A stretch of 64,000 nt of DNA from Cymbidium sinense (taxonomy: Eukaryota > Streptophyta > Magnoliopsida > Asparagales > Orchidaceae). The DNA lies in NCBI GenBank assembly GCA_021442155.1, contig CM038232.1, positions 66,259,555-66,323,554 on the forward strand. Reading direction: 5' to 3'. Numbering within the stretch: position 1 is the stretch's first letter; each line of letters begins with the position of its first letter. The notes beneath the pieces were generated by a model. It was not told where the DNA came from. It saw only the letters and a program-made list of their open reading frames with translations, and made no database searches. Below are positions 1 to 10,449 of this stretch, in pieces. The position numbers were made by a program, and so were the translations under genes.

Positions 1-429
1 ATGGATAATTAGAAAGAGCTTTCGGATGCAAGAGAACTTGGGGAGCTTCCTCAAGGTTCTTATCACTCAATCGAATGCAAGAGATCTTGCTTGGAAAGAA
101 ATTAGTGGGAGTATATCTCCCCCTACTTGAATCGGATGGCCGAGCTTGTCTCTTCCATTTTGATCCAATTGATCACAATGAGTGGGTTGGTTACGCCATT
201 TTAAGTTCCACGTGATTTGATTTTGGCAGAGGAGTGGAGTGGTGAAATTTCCATGTGCTCATTTGAGTGGAGGAGTGATTCCATATGGATAATTTCTTAT
301 TATGTGGTCAATTTTTGCCTTGGGTTGGGTTTGGCTGACCCAAACCTCTTGGGTCATGTGCACCACACTCATTAGTGTCCACTTGGTCCACTAAGAGGGT
401 GCCAAGTGGCCATGAAAATGATTTGACCA

Positions 430-1365
430 AATTCCAAGTGGAATTGGCCATAGGTTACCCCTTGACCTAGGGGTAAAATGGTCATTTGGCTTTGATTTCA
501 ATTTGGGCAGATTTGGAATAGTTTGAAATGGGTTGGGCCAATTTCAAGAATTTGGTTGATTTGATATCATTTGGCTCATGTTGACCCATTTAGGTCAAAA
601 TGGGTCAACTTTCAAGATGACCAATTGGTCAAATTGGGTCAAACCAAGGTTGGGTCAAGTTCATATGACCATTTGAAAATGTGTTGGACATCATTGGTTT
701 GGTTCAATTTGGTTTATATTTGGTTTTGGTTCATTTGATTTCATTTAGGTCAAATGGGTCAAGTTGACCAATTTGACCATTTAACTAATTGTTAGGTCAT
801 GGGTTGGTTTAGTTGGTCATTTGAAATGTTTTGCAATCTTTAGTTTCAATCAATTTTGGTTTGATTTGACCTTTTGGTCAAGTTGGGTTCATGGTCAATT
901 AGGCTATGTTGGGTCTAGTTGGCCAATTGAGGATTTGGTCAAGTTCAACAAGTGATTTAGAATGAATTTGACCCATTGGTTGCAATCAATTTGGCTTAGA
1001 TTTGACACATTTTGACTTTTTTAGGTCAAGTTGGGTCAACTTGGGTCAAGTATTGGCTGGGTTGGCTCAAATGATGACTTGGTCAGTTCAATCATTGATC
1101 ATGAATTGGTTTTGATCAATGGTTTCAATCAATTTGGCCTATGGTGGATTTTGGCTAGTTTGGGTTTCATTTGGCTAAATGTTGACTTGGTCAACTTAGG
1201 TTTGACTTGGTTTGACCCAATTTGAGTGATTGATCATCTTATGATGATTGTTGCTCAAAATGTGAGGCTCAGGTGGGCTTAGTTCAGTCTAATTCGGGTA
1301 GGATTAGAATTTGGCTCAAAAAGGTACTTTAGGTAACTTTGGGTCAAGTGAGACTAAGTGGGTCA
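430..1365. promoter_or_regulatory. Dense TTGACC/GGTCAA (W-box core) cluster in the LTR
   Basis: By eye there are about 24 copies of TTGACC or its reverse complement GGTCAA in about 940 bp. Chance would give less than one in random sequence. TTGACC is the core of the W-box bound by plant WRKY factors. The cluster lies inside the U3 side of the LTR, where retrotransposon enhancers sit. It is built from diverged iterations of a phrase like TTTGGTCAAGTTGGGTCAA, so the density may come from local repetition rather than selection. The same cluster is found in the other complete LTRs. Confidence 0.55.
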
Positions 1366-1904
1366 ATTGACTTGATCAAGGCTTGATTCTAGTTTGGTTG
1401 AACTCACATATAACCTATGATTGAAATATAAATTCATTTGTAAGTGATTTGGAGTCAAATGAGTTTTGATTCATTTGACAATTTCAAGTCAAAATGGTGA
1501 GTATGGGTTTGAGTTTTGAATTTAGTTTTGGTTTGATAATTAAAGTTTGTGTTTATATTTGAATTCATGATTGAAGGATTGATTGAATCATGAAGAAAAC
1601 CTATGGATTTGGATTGATTTGAATTTGATTTGTCTAAGTTCAAGAATTTGACCTGAAAGGGTATAGGTTGGTTTAAGGTTAGATTTGGGTTTGAGTATTG
1701 AACTTGGTTTTGGTTATTTGAATTTATATTTCATTTATATTTGTGAATATAAATGAGAATATAAATGGGTTATGAGGAAAATTCTTGAATTTGAATTGAT
1801 TTGGATTTGATTTGAGCTAAGTCCATAAGATGGAGTCAAAGAGCTTAGAAAAGATTTTTTTTTTTTTGAATTTGGAATTCAATCATGGGTTTCAATCATT
1901 TGGA

Positions 1905-2065
1905 ATTGATTCATGATTTGAAATCATTTGAGTTGATGATTTAAGTTTGATAAAATTAAGTTGGAATTGATTTGAGATTTGATTTGGTGGTTTGAGTTTG
2001 AAGTTGATTTGATTTGGATTTGATTTGATTTGAGGTTGATTTGATTTGGAGTTTGACTTGAAAGA
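1905..2065. repeat. TTTGATTTGA-type low-complexity tract
   Basis: Iterated TTTGATTTGG/TTGATTTGAG phrases without a fixed period. The matching part of the right LTR (about 23220-23400) has diverged in copy number. No coding or structural role is visible. Confidence 0.6.
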
Positions 2066-2287
2066 AGGAAGTAAGGATTTGGTTCAAGCTATAGGGTAGG
2101 CAAGTTTTCCTAACACCCCTAAGGCATGACCTATTCCTATGGCTAACTCTTCTAAGTCTCTAGGGTTAAGTTAAGTGTTCACCTAATCACTAGAAGTGTC
2201 TTAAGACTAAGGAACTCTTAGTGTCTAAGAGGAATCCTATGTCTAAGATGGAGAGATTGAGAACTCATTCTAAAAATGAGGTCAACA

Positions 2288-2869
2288 AAGGGTGCCCAAT
2301 AGGTGTGGTGTGACTGATAAAGTACACCGCATGTATTGGTGTTGACCGAGATGATCAACAACACCGAACGATCACAAGCACTAGCATAAACTATCTACTC
2401 CCAACCCAAGGTATTGAAGGAATCAAGAGCTTAGTCCAATGTGACTCTACTCATGTCAACAACATAAGAGAGTGAAGGAGGAATCCACTAGGGATTGAGT
2501 ATGTGAACCTTCCACTAGGAAAAGTTCAAGTCATCCACTGGGGGATGAGAGGTTTGATTTGATTTGTGTCTCGCTAGGGAGAAATTTGATTTGATTTGTT
2601 GATTTAGGATTTGGTGCTCCACTAGGGATGAAAATGTGAACTCTTACTGGGAGCAAGTTTAAGTCATCCAGGGAAAGGTTGTGAAATCTCTGAGATTAAA
2701 ATTTGGGATCTGCTGGGGAACTAGAAAGACTTGCATCTCACTGTGGAGAAGCGGATTGATTTAGTCTTTTTTTATTTGATTTTTTTGATTTGACTCCATT
2801 AGGGAGGAGGGTTGAATTTGTTTCAGATTTTACTCCATTGGGGAGGTTGATTGATTTGTTTCAGATTTT
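2288..2869. other. Internal sequence next to the left LTR; no gene
   Basis: In element sense this is the end of the 3' untranslated region, where a polypurine tract should precede the LTR. The bases next to the LTR (AAGGGTGCCC on the plus strand) do not form one on the minus strand, so the tract is mutated or deleted. Otherwise there is unremarkable text with phrases such as CCACTAGGGA repeated loosely. Confidence 0.55.
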
Positions 2870-4185
2870 TAAATTTTGAGATGAATCCTGTTGGTTTGCG
2901 ATGGATCGCATTGAGTAGGAGCCCTATTGGCCTAGGCTTAACGCAGACTTACCAATCCAAAGGGGCAGTCTACCAACCATATAATAGGACTATCCAACTG
3001 AAGGAGTGTCTTTCAGTGTGCAGCAGCTGTACTTAAGAGGAAAGCATAGTATACTTATATCTTCCAAAGTAGGGATCAATTGCTGGGGTAATCTATTGGC
3101 GAGGCAATGAATCAAACCCAACCTAGAGCTAACTATTGAGTGAATGCTGCTTAGGGACTTAAATCAGCTCAAAGGTAGTCAAAGATTAATTTCATTTTTT
3201 AATTATTTTTAATAGATCCCATTGGTTTGCAATGGACTGTACTGAGTAAGTGCCACGGTGGCCTTGATCTAACATAGATTTACCAATCCAAAGAGATAGT
3301 CTACCAACCACATAGTAGGACTATCCAACCAAAGTGCCTTTGATTTGCAATGGTTATACTTAGAAGAAAGCATAATTGACTCACATCTTTCCAAATAAGG
3401 ACCACTTGGGTGATCCATTGGGAGGAAAATCAAAACTTGGTTAACTATTGAGTGAATGTTACTGGGGCACTTAAATTAGCTCAAAGGTAGTCAAAGGTTA
3501 ATTTTATTTTTTTAATTATTTTTTATGGATCCCATCAATTTGTAATGGACTGTACTGAGTAGGGGTGACGGTGGCTTTGATCTAACACAAATTTACCAAT
3601 CCAAAGGGAGTAATCTACCAACCACTAGTAGGATTATCCTACCGAAGGAGTTGCCTTTCGGTTTGCAATGGTCAAGTTAAGAAGAAAGTGCGGGGACTCA
3701 CTTCTTCCAAAATAAGGAACCACTGAGGTGATCGATTGTTTGCACAACAAATCGAACCCAACCTAAGGCTGACTATTGAGTGAACGATGATGGGGGACTT
3801 AAATCAACTCAAAGATAGTCAAGATTAGTTCCATTTTTAATTATTTTTGATGGAACACATCGATTTGTGATGGATTGCAGTGGGGCCATATATCTCTTCT
3901 GATTTACCAATCAAAGGTAGCTTCCCAGGGGAGAACTATCCAACTAAAGGGGTGCCTTTCAGTTTGCAATAGTCAATTCAGGGGAAGAAAGCACGGGGAC
4001 TCACATCTTCCACTACAAAGACCATAGGGTGACTGCTTGGCAACAAATTGAAATGGGGCTGCTTGGTTTGTGATCATGCTAGAAAGAATTAGACTTACAT
4101 CTTCAAAAGCGAATGATTTGTTTGTGGCAAAATAGATTGAACGACTATGGACAAGAGTCTTGAGGACTTATCTCACTCAAGAGTG
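2870..4185 (-). repeat. Four diverged ~320-bp tandem repeats in the 3' region of element A
   Basis: The phrase GGTTTGCRATGG recurs near 2895, 3222, 3536 and 3856. Each time it is followed by ...TTACCAATCCAAAG..., a CTATCCAACC-type block, ...GACTCACATCTTCC..., and ...GGGGACTTAAATCA.... The period is about 320 bp. Weaker relatives of the half-unit GGGGACTCACATC continue to about 4990. Such arrays between pol and the 3' LTR are known in Tat-lineage elements. Element B keeps a related piece on the opposite strand (about 55260-55640), which confirms that this belongs to the family and is not host sequence. Confidence 0.75.
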
Positions 4186-4990
4186 CAATTCCTATGGGGA
4201 GTTCTCGACAGCCTAAGATAGGATACTTGCTTAGGAAAGGGGCCACTGGAGGCCTGAATTTCTAATCCATAAGCAAATTAATTTGTTTGTTTATTTCATT
4301 TATTATGGACCCGGTTTGTGAGGATCATCAGAGGAGCTTATGTCTAGACTATCTTGTATAGAACCAAGGGAGAATCTCATGATCAAATAAAATAAATAGA
4401 ATCCACTAAGGTTTTATCCAAAACATGGAGAATAATTTTCATAGGTTTTGGGTGGCCAACTCAAGAGAAAGCATGAGACTCACATCCAAGAGTGGTGTAT
4501 CCACGGGTGAGTTGTCGGGATAACATCAACCAACCTAAGTGCTCCGTGATTTGTGGCAATCAAGGGAAAGCTGGGGACTCATCCTTCTATTACAAAACTT
4601 ATTGTGGGATAGTCATCTTTGCAACAAATGCTATCGACCTGGGAAGACTACTAAATGAATGCGGGGACTTATATCAACTCAAAAGTAGTCAAGAGAAAAA
4701 GAGCCTGGGGACTTATCTAAACCTCAAATATACTCAACCTAGTCGATGCATGATGATTAGTTTAAGAAGAAAGCAGGGGACTCACATCTTCTTAAATAAA
4801 ATCAACATGAGGTAGCTTATGGCTGGCGAAGTCTACCAAACTAACAAGGGTTGTCATTGGTTTTGCAATGGCCAAGTTAGGAAAGAAAGCGGGGACTCAC
4901 ATCCACAAATGACCACTTGGGGTGATACAGAGAAGTAGCATGTCGACCTGAAGCTAATGAGTGAGTGCCACAGGGGCTTGCTCCCGCATC
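4186..4990 (-). repeat. Degenerate continuation of the 3' tandem array
   Basis: Phrases such as GGGGACTCACATC, GATCACTTGGGGTGA-like blocks and GAGTGCCACAGGGGCTTG occur irregularly. A 107-codon open frame at 4492-4815 runs through this repeat on the plus strand, antisense to the element. It has no recognizable domain and I treat it as chance. Confidence 0.55.
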
Positions 4991-5039
4991 AAAGTAGCCT
5001 GATACAAAATATATGTGTTTATTTTTTGTGCTTGTATTA

Positions 5040-5300
5040 AAGGGAATAGGATGCCTCTGGGTTCTCTTATACCTATCTAAACATGCTTGGGGAATTGATG
5101 AAATGGTGCCATGGGAACACCAAGAAAGGATGTCGCTTGGGTTCTCTTACACCTAACTTAGTTGTGCTAGATGAAATAGGATGCCTCTTAGCTTCTCTCA
5201 CACCTATTCTAGTAGCGCTTGAGAATTATGTTTAATTATATTCATGTTGTGGAAGAGGGATAGGATGCCTCTTGGGTTCTCTTACACTTATCTTAGCACA
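5040..5300 (-). repeat. Short interspersed repeat around GGATGCCTCTTGGGTTCTC
   Basis: Four copies of a ~40-bp block (GGATGCCTCT..GGTTCTCTTACACCTATC) lie near 5045, 5125, 5178 and 5257, spaced 50-80 bp. They are just downstream of the integrase stop in element sense. Element B has one related copy on its own sense strand at about 55170-55200, so the block is a family feature of the pol 3' end. Confidence 0.6.
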
Positions 5301-5479
5301 TCATGGCAGGCTCGTAAGACAAGCAAATAATACTTCAAATGAAGAGAAGATTTTTAATGATTAAAATGAAATTTTATTCTTTTGATGATAATTATTTTCA
5401 AACATATTTTATGGGAAATATTTCTTCAAATAGAGCCCATTAATTAGATTCATTGAGTGTTCTCCTTTACAATCAATAA

Positions 5480-6560
5480 GCTGATAAGATCCTCCTTGGT
5501 AGGCCTTCTCAATAACAAAGGGGCCTTCCTAAGTGGGTTCAAACTTGCCTCCCATCTTTCGATGGGCAATAATTGGCCTCCTTAGAACTAAAATAAGCTC
5601 TCCTACTTGAAAAGCTCTAGGGCAAACCAGCTTGTTGTGAGCTTGAATCATTTTGGTCATGTACAACTTGAGGTTCTAGCACGACCATAGGCATCTCTCC
5701 TCCAAACCATCGAGCTCTTCTAACCATAACTTTGCATTCTTCTCTGTAGTGATTTTACTACCCAATGATGTCCTTAGTGATAGGAGTTGAACTTCTAAGG
5801 GTAGAATGGCTTCAGAGCCATACACTAAGGAGAACGGGGTAGATTGAGTTTAAGTTCTGTATGTGGTGCGGTAGGCCCACAAGGCTTCAACTAACTTCTC
5901 ATGCCACTGTCACTTGTTGCATCAAGTCTTCTTTAGTATGATGAGAGTTTTATTGAATGCTTATTAGGCCATTTTCCGGGGTAGTAGATGGTGGAGTATC
6001 TCCAATCTATATTATATCTTTTATTGATCTTGGTGCTTGAATGCGACCATTATCGGATATAATTCATCAAGGCACCCTGAACCTATATGATATGGTTCTA
6101 AAAATTGAGCACATGTTGGTGACCTCTGAGTGGGATTATTTCTACCCACTTGGAAAAGTAGTCGGTGGCAGCTAAGATGAACCAATGACCCTTGGAAGAT
6201 GGAGGATTGATAGGACCCACAATGTTGATACCCCAACACTCAAATGGCCATGAGGCCAAAATAGGATGTAGAATGTTGGGTGGTTGATGTAGGACTACAC
6301 CGCATACCTGACACTGGTGGCATCTCTTTGCCATGTTCATGCAGTCTGTAATCATCAAAGGCCAGTAGTATCCTAGTCTCTTGATCTTTGTTTTCATCTT
6401 TAGACCGGATTGATGTGCTCCGCATAGACCTGAATGTACCTCGATCATGATCCTATGGGCTTCATGTTTGTCCAAACAACATAACCACATTTGATCAAAA
6501 GACCATTGGTACAAGGTGCCATCCATGAGAGCATAGGAGAGAGCTCTCTATTTTACCTGA
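5480..6560 (-). pseudogene. Integrase of element A (broken)
   Basis: Ty3/gypsy integrase inserts the cDNA into chromosomal DNA. On the minus strand the N-terminal zinc-binding part is readable at about 6526-6290: HSGLCGAHQSG supplies the His pair and KRCHQCQ the Cys pair. It is followed by a core start with GINIVGPI and LAATDYFSKWVE, which holds the first catalytic Asp. The frame then breaks near 6100, and the second Asp/Glu region (6090-5900) is badly decayed. The C-terminal part resumes at about 5870 with TPFSLVYGSEAVLP, followed by a basic stretch ending in GGSYQL. Element B's 54633-55065 is a close homolog of this C-terminal part. No chromodomain is visible, as expected for Tat. Confidence 0.85.
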
Positions 6561-6789
6561 TGGGCTTGTGACTTTTCTTGAGGTAGTTTGTTTGTGTTCA
6601 AGTAATCTATGAACGGTTTCCTCTAATCCAGCTCCTCGTCTTTATTGGCAACGATAACCTCCCCTTCAAGAGAAAGTCTCTCGACGAGTTCAGCATTAAT
6701 AAGTGATAGGACTTGTCTATTTTGGACCCTTATTGGAATGGACTCATCTTCCGAACATGCCAATTCTTTGGCAAGTTTGGCCAAAGCAT

Positions 6790-7170
6790 CTGCTACTGCG
6801 TTCTCTCCTCGAGGGACCTTGTAGATGGTGACCTAAAGGATTTGGGGCAACAACTTCATGGTATACTCATGATACTGATGAAGCTTTGGTTTGAGAACCT
6901 TAGAGGACCCAACAATCTGGTTGATGACCAATTGAGAATCCCAATAGATGTTGATGCTCTTGACACACATTGTAATGGCTAACTCCAGACTCGTAATCAA
7001 AGCCTCATACTCGGCTTCGTTATTGGTTCAGGGATTGGAGAGATTGCATGAGAATCTCATCACATCATGGTTTAGAGTTAAGAGAACTCTTCCTACCCTT
7101 GCCTTTCCTGGAAGAGTAGATCATGGTTCTTCTTATTTATGAAAGGAAGCCGCACCATCAAAATACATCT
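6790..7170 (-). pseudogene. Second (archaeal-type) RNase H domain of element A
   Basis: On the minus strand I read FDGAA, then TNNEAEYEALI, then WDSQLVINQI, then ADALAKLA. These carry the D-E-D-D catalytic set of an RNase H, separated by the expected distances and broken by few stops. This lies between the ordinary gypsy RNase H (7326-7680) and integrase. Known fact: Tat-lineage gypsy elements carry such an additional RNase H, and its presence supports the lineage call. Element B has lost this domain in its internal deletion. One in-frame TAG lies near 6835 and one stop near 7020. Confidence 0.82.
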
Positions 7171-7325
7171 CCCAATGGTAGTTATCAACCTCCCCTAAGT
7201 TTAAGATTTTTTTCATCAGGGAAATCATAACTAAGCAGAGAATGAGCAGGAAGTGGGTGTGTTGTTAAGAAATCTTCTAGTGCTTTTCATGTTATTACAT
7301 GGAGGGGTACGAATGTGATATCAAA

Positions 7326-7680
7326 TTATGAGAGAATCATGGACCAATGTTCCAAACATCTAGATAATGTTGGCCATGTCATGAGATACTGTAGTGGATT
7401 GGTTCTGGAAATCAAGTTCACCTTATGAGAAAGCATATAGTACCATAGCTTTTGGGATGCAAAGATTAAAGCTAGGCAATGTTTCTCAATAGGTGGGTAG
7501 TTCACTTTAGTAGAAATCAGTCGACGTCTGAGATAGTAGAGAGCACTCTCCTTCCCTTCATCGTTGGCTTGGGCCAACAAAGTGCCAAGGGAGTCATCCA
7601 ATGTAGTAGTGTAGAGGATGAGTGGTCTGCCCAAGATAGGGGCTGCTAGAACGGCGACTTCACCAAATACTACTTGATAT
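7326..7680 (-). pseudogene. First (gypsy) RNase H domain of element A
   Basis: A 102-codon frame at 7634-7326 on the minus strand reads LYTTTLDDSLGTLLAQ, then LYYLRRRL, then NYPPIEKHCLALIFA, then LWYYMLSHKVNL. This is the usual Ty3/gypsy RNase H layout (normally ..AVGAVLAQE..YYLSR.L..AE..Y.P.EK..LA...). It normally degrades the RNA strand of the RNA-DNA hybrid. It follows RT directly and precedes the second RNase H. Catalytic acidic positions in the first motif are only partly kept. Confidence 0.82.
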
Positions 7681-7819
7681 CTTCAAAGGCATGCTGGCAC
7701 TTGTCATCCCACTTGAACTTGGCATCCTTTTTGACAAGTGCTGAAAATGGTGCATCTCCACGATAGGTTGAGATAAAGCATCTTAGATATGCAACCTTGG
7801 AAAGATCTAAGTTGAATTA

Positions 7820-8640
7820 GACTTTTAGGGGGTGTCATTTCTAAGATAGCTTTGATCTTTTCTGGATCTATTTCTATTCTCCGGTGTCAAAAAATAAAAC
7901 CAAGGAACTTCCCTGAAGCTACTCCGAATGCACATTTCAGGGGGTTCATTTTGAGGTTAAATTGTCTTAACCATTCAAAAACTACTCTTGACTTGAGATT
8001 ATCTTCCTTTTCTCTGCTTTTGACTACTAGATCATCAACGTAACATTCAACTTGATGAAGAATGAGTTCATTGAAGATCTGAGTCATGGCTCATTGGTAT
8101 ATAGCACCAACATTTTTAAGGTCAAAAGGCATGACCTTATAATAATAGATTTTGATCAGGGTTCAAAAAGTAGTATTTCTTTCATCCTCGGTGGCCATCT
8201 TGATTTGTTGTAGCGGATGACCCATCCATGAAGGAGAATATTGCATGAGATGAGGTGATGTCCACCATTAATTCAGTATAGGAAGAGAAACTCATCCTTA
8301 GGACATGCCTTATTTAAGTCCAAAATTGCATATGGCCATTCTTTTCTTAATTAACTGCATGAAGCTAACCGGGTATTTTTTTCCACGATAAAACCAACAT
8401 CGATCATTTCTTGACTTCAAAACATTGTTGATTTCTAATGCATGTGTCTAGGAGCTTGCTTGATAGGGTTTGGCATTAGGTCTATTGCTAGTTTGTGGAC
8501 ATGTCAGAGATAATTTAGGCATTTCTTCATAGCTCCATGCAAAGTAGTCCTTAAACTCAATCAATAGCCTAACTAAGTCATTGGTTTCTTCTTCATTCAG
8601 CAATGAACTGATGTATGTCGGGCATGGATTTTCTTTCATC
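7820..8640 (-). pseudogene. Reverse transcriptase of element A (multiple frameshifts)
   Basis: The upstream part (8639-8448) reads YISSLLNEEETNDLVRLL then FKDYFAWSYEEMP. That is the usual pre-RT segment of Tat elements, where the aspartate of the FAWS(Y/P)xEMP motif precedes the palm. The core (8400-8090) is broken but shows LNKACPKDEF-, FSFMDG- and KVMPF-like pieces in shifted frames. The frame at 8087-7887 carries CYVDDLVVKS, the catalytic YVDD box, then KCAFGVASGKFLGF. Element B's RT (53655-54630) aligns throughout. This copy cannot make an active enzyme. Confidence 0.85.
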
Positions 8641-9750
8641 CGAGGTTTATTTCTTTAAGCTTGTCAATTGTTGAATGGATATCTTCTCCAAATTCTGGCG
8701 GTGCATCTTTGATTTGGAGATCATCTGGATCTTCTGAAGTTTCTAAACAAACTTCTTCATAAGAGTTAGTGTGGTTAGAGAAGAACCTATCAGACTCCAG
8801 ATGATTGGTAATAACTAAGCAGTAATCATCGTCATCGACTGGACCCACTATATTGAATCCTAGTCCTGATCTTGATTGTGCATCCCTGCCTCTTTGTTCC
8901 ATAGCTTTTTTAAATATTCTGACCTGTGATTAGACCATGTATAAGGAATCAAACCTTTCTTTGCAAGATTAAGAACACAAGGTGAATACCTATCAAAAGG
9001 AAATTCCATTAATCCTTTATATGAATTATCCTCAAGTTATACATCAGCTTCTAAACTTAAGGATGATGATCCCAATAGGAATCTCTTTAGCTTTGCATCA
9101 AGAACTTAGGGGCTTCCTTAACTACTAAACCTTCAACTTTTGAGAGGAAAGTGAGGTTAGAGCTAAGGTTCCTAAATTCGATAGTTTCACATAAATTGAA
9201 TACATTTTGCTTTGCTTGGAGGCAGTCTTCATTGTCCATCAAGTGTCACCTCAATGAAACCGCTAAGAGGGTTGGTTGGTATACTAATCACATGAGACTC
9301 ATCCTCAGAGCTAGATTCCAAGTCTATGGTAGGTACTCTATGCTGGAACATAACCCCTGGTTTGGCCAACAGTCTTCCACCCTGACTACCTTTATTTACC
9401 CTGCCTCACTGGTGGAGGTTAGTCATCATACCCACATGTCCATATGATAAAATGAACTATGGGTGTAATGTGAATGCGTCTCTACTTCTTCCTTGACATC
9501 CTTTTCTAGTTCTCTTAAACTTTTTCTCTCTTTTTTTTCTTTTTCTTTTACTTCTTTTTCTTTTTCTTTTTCTTTTGCATTTGAATTTTGACCAAGTTCA
9601 TGAGAAAAGGTATTTTGAGGAAGATAGTAGGTTGCATCTTCATATATCTCAACCTCTCTGATTGAAAATGGCTTTTCATCTCCTTTGACACAGTATTCAA
9701 TTCCATCCCTTCTGAACTTGATGCACTGATGGAGGGAGGATGGAATCATC
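8641..9750 (-). pseudogene. Protease-RT linker of element A with Lys/Glu-rich tract
   Basis: On the minus strand, 9749-9426 reads SSLHQCIKF then KGDEKPFSIREVEIYEDATY, followed by a Lys/Glu tract (about 9525-9590; TTTTCT-type repeats on the plus strand). A further frame at 8902-8636 reads NIVGPVDDDDYC and continues into the RT start. Element B has the same order with its own Lys-rich tract at 52783-52855. The linker is therefore a family feature, although its exact repeat length varies. The function is unknown; Tat elements commonly have a long, poorly conserved stretch here. Confidence 0.7.
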
Positions 9751-9899
9751 TTGTTCTAATGTATCCAAGGCCTACCAAGCAAAGTAATGAATGAAGTATT
9801 TGAATCAATGATATAGAACTTGGCTTCAGTCTTCCTATCATCTATCTCTAATGGGTAACACTATGGAACCTAGAGCTCTATCGCCTTGTTCATTGAATC

Positions 9900-10160
9900 C
9901 TCTCAACATCATTCGATCTCCTCAGAGTGTAGAGATGTCAATCCTCAAGTAGGCAAGGGTCTTTAGACTCATAATGTTCACCGATGCACTTGGATCAACA
10001 AGAACCCTAGAGAGTATGAATCTGCTCATGTCCACTATAATGTAGAGGGGACGGTTGTGATCCATGTCCTCTATAAGAAGGTCTTTATCTGTGAAAGTGA
10101 CTCCTTGCTTCTCACGGAATAATGTGCCTCCTCTCCAATCGGTTGAGCTAAGCATATTTC
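9900..10160 (-). pseudogene. Aspartic protease of element A
   Basis: The minus-strand frame 10155-9922 reads GVTFTDKDLLIEDMDHNRP, then LYIIVDMSRFILSRVLVDPS, then ASVNIMSLKTLAYL. The active-site loop of Tat proteases is usually D-P-G-S; here it is D-P-S-A-S, so the Gly after Pro is lost. Retroviral-type proteases cut Gag-Pol and work as dimers. It sits between gag and the linker. In element B the homologous region (about 52260-52400) is frameshifted exactly at the active site. Confidence 0.78.
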
Positions 10161-10449
10161 TAGATCAAGAAGAGCCTTGATTAATGATTTCCTCTTCTCT
10201 TTGGATAAGACAAGCACATCATATATGCTTAACTTAGATGGACTTTCTTAGGTGAGAGGACATTGTATAATCCACTTTGGTGATCCTCCATAAGCATATC
10301 CAAGTGGAGCATCTTATGGAGGGGCTTCGATGAACCAATGACTTTATTTCCCTTATCTTGAGGTGCCCTTGTGGTAGAACCTTGCCACTATGAGGTTGAC
10401 TTGTGATCTCTTGTGGAGGGAGTGGAAGGTCTACACTCATCAAGCTCAC

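Larger units (their letters stand above)
1..2287 (-). repeat. Left LTR of element A, visible part only
   Basis: Matches 21098-23642 base for base over long stretches, with small indels; for example the junctions near GGGGAGCTTCC and the shared end TCAACA. In element sense this is the 3' LTR, and the window shows only its first 2.3 kb (U3). The low-complexity parts are a TTGGTCAA-rich half (about 430-1400) and a TTTGATT-rich half (about 1900-2070). The short open frames here come from low-complexity sequence and have no domain. Confidence 0.85.

Noticed and set aside
2288..2330. Plus-strand primer-binding site next to the left LTR
   Set aside because: The sequence AAGGGTGCCCAATAGG does not start with TGG or match a tRNA end, while the minus-strand tRNA-Arg-type site at 16155-16174 is clear.
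4492..4815. 107-codon open frame on the plus strand
   Set aside because: It runs antisense through the 3' tandem repeats of element A, has no domain and no support from the related units.
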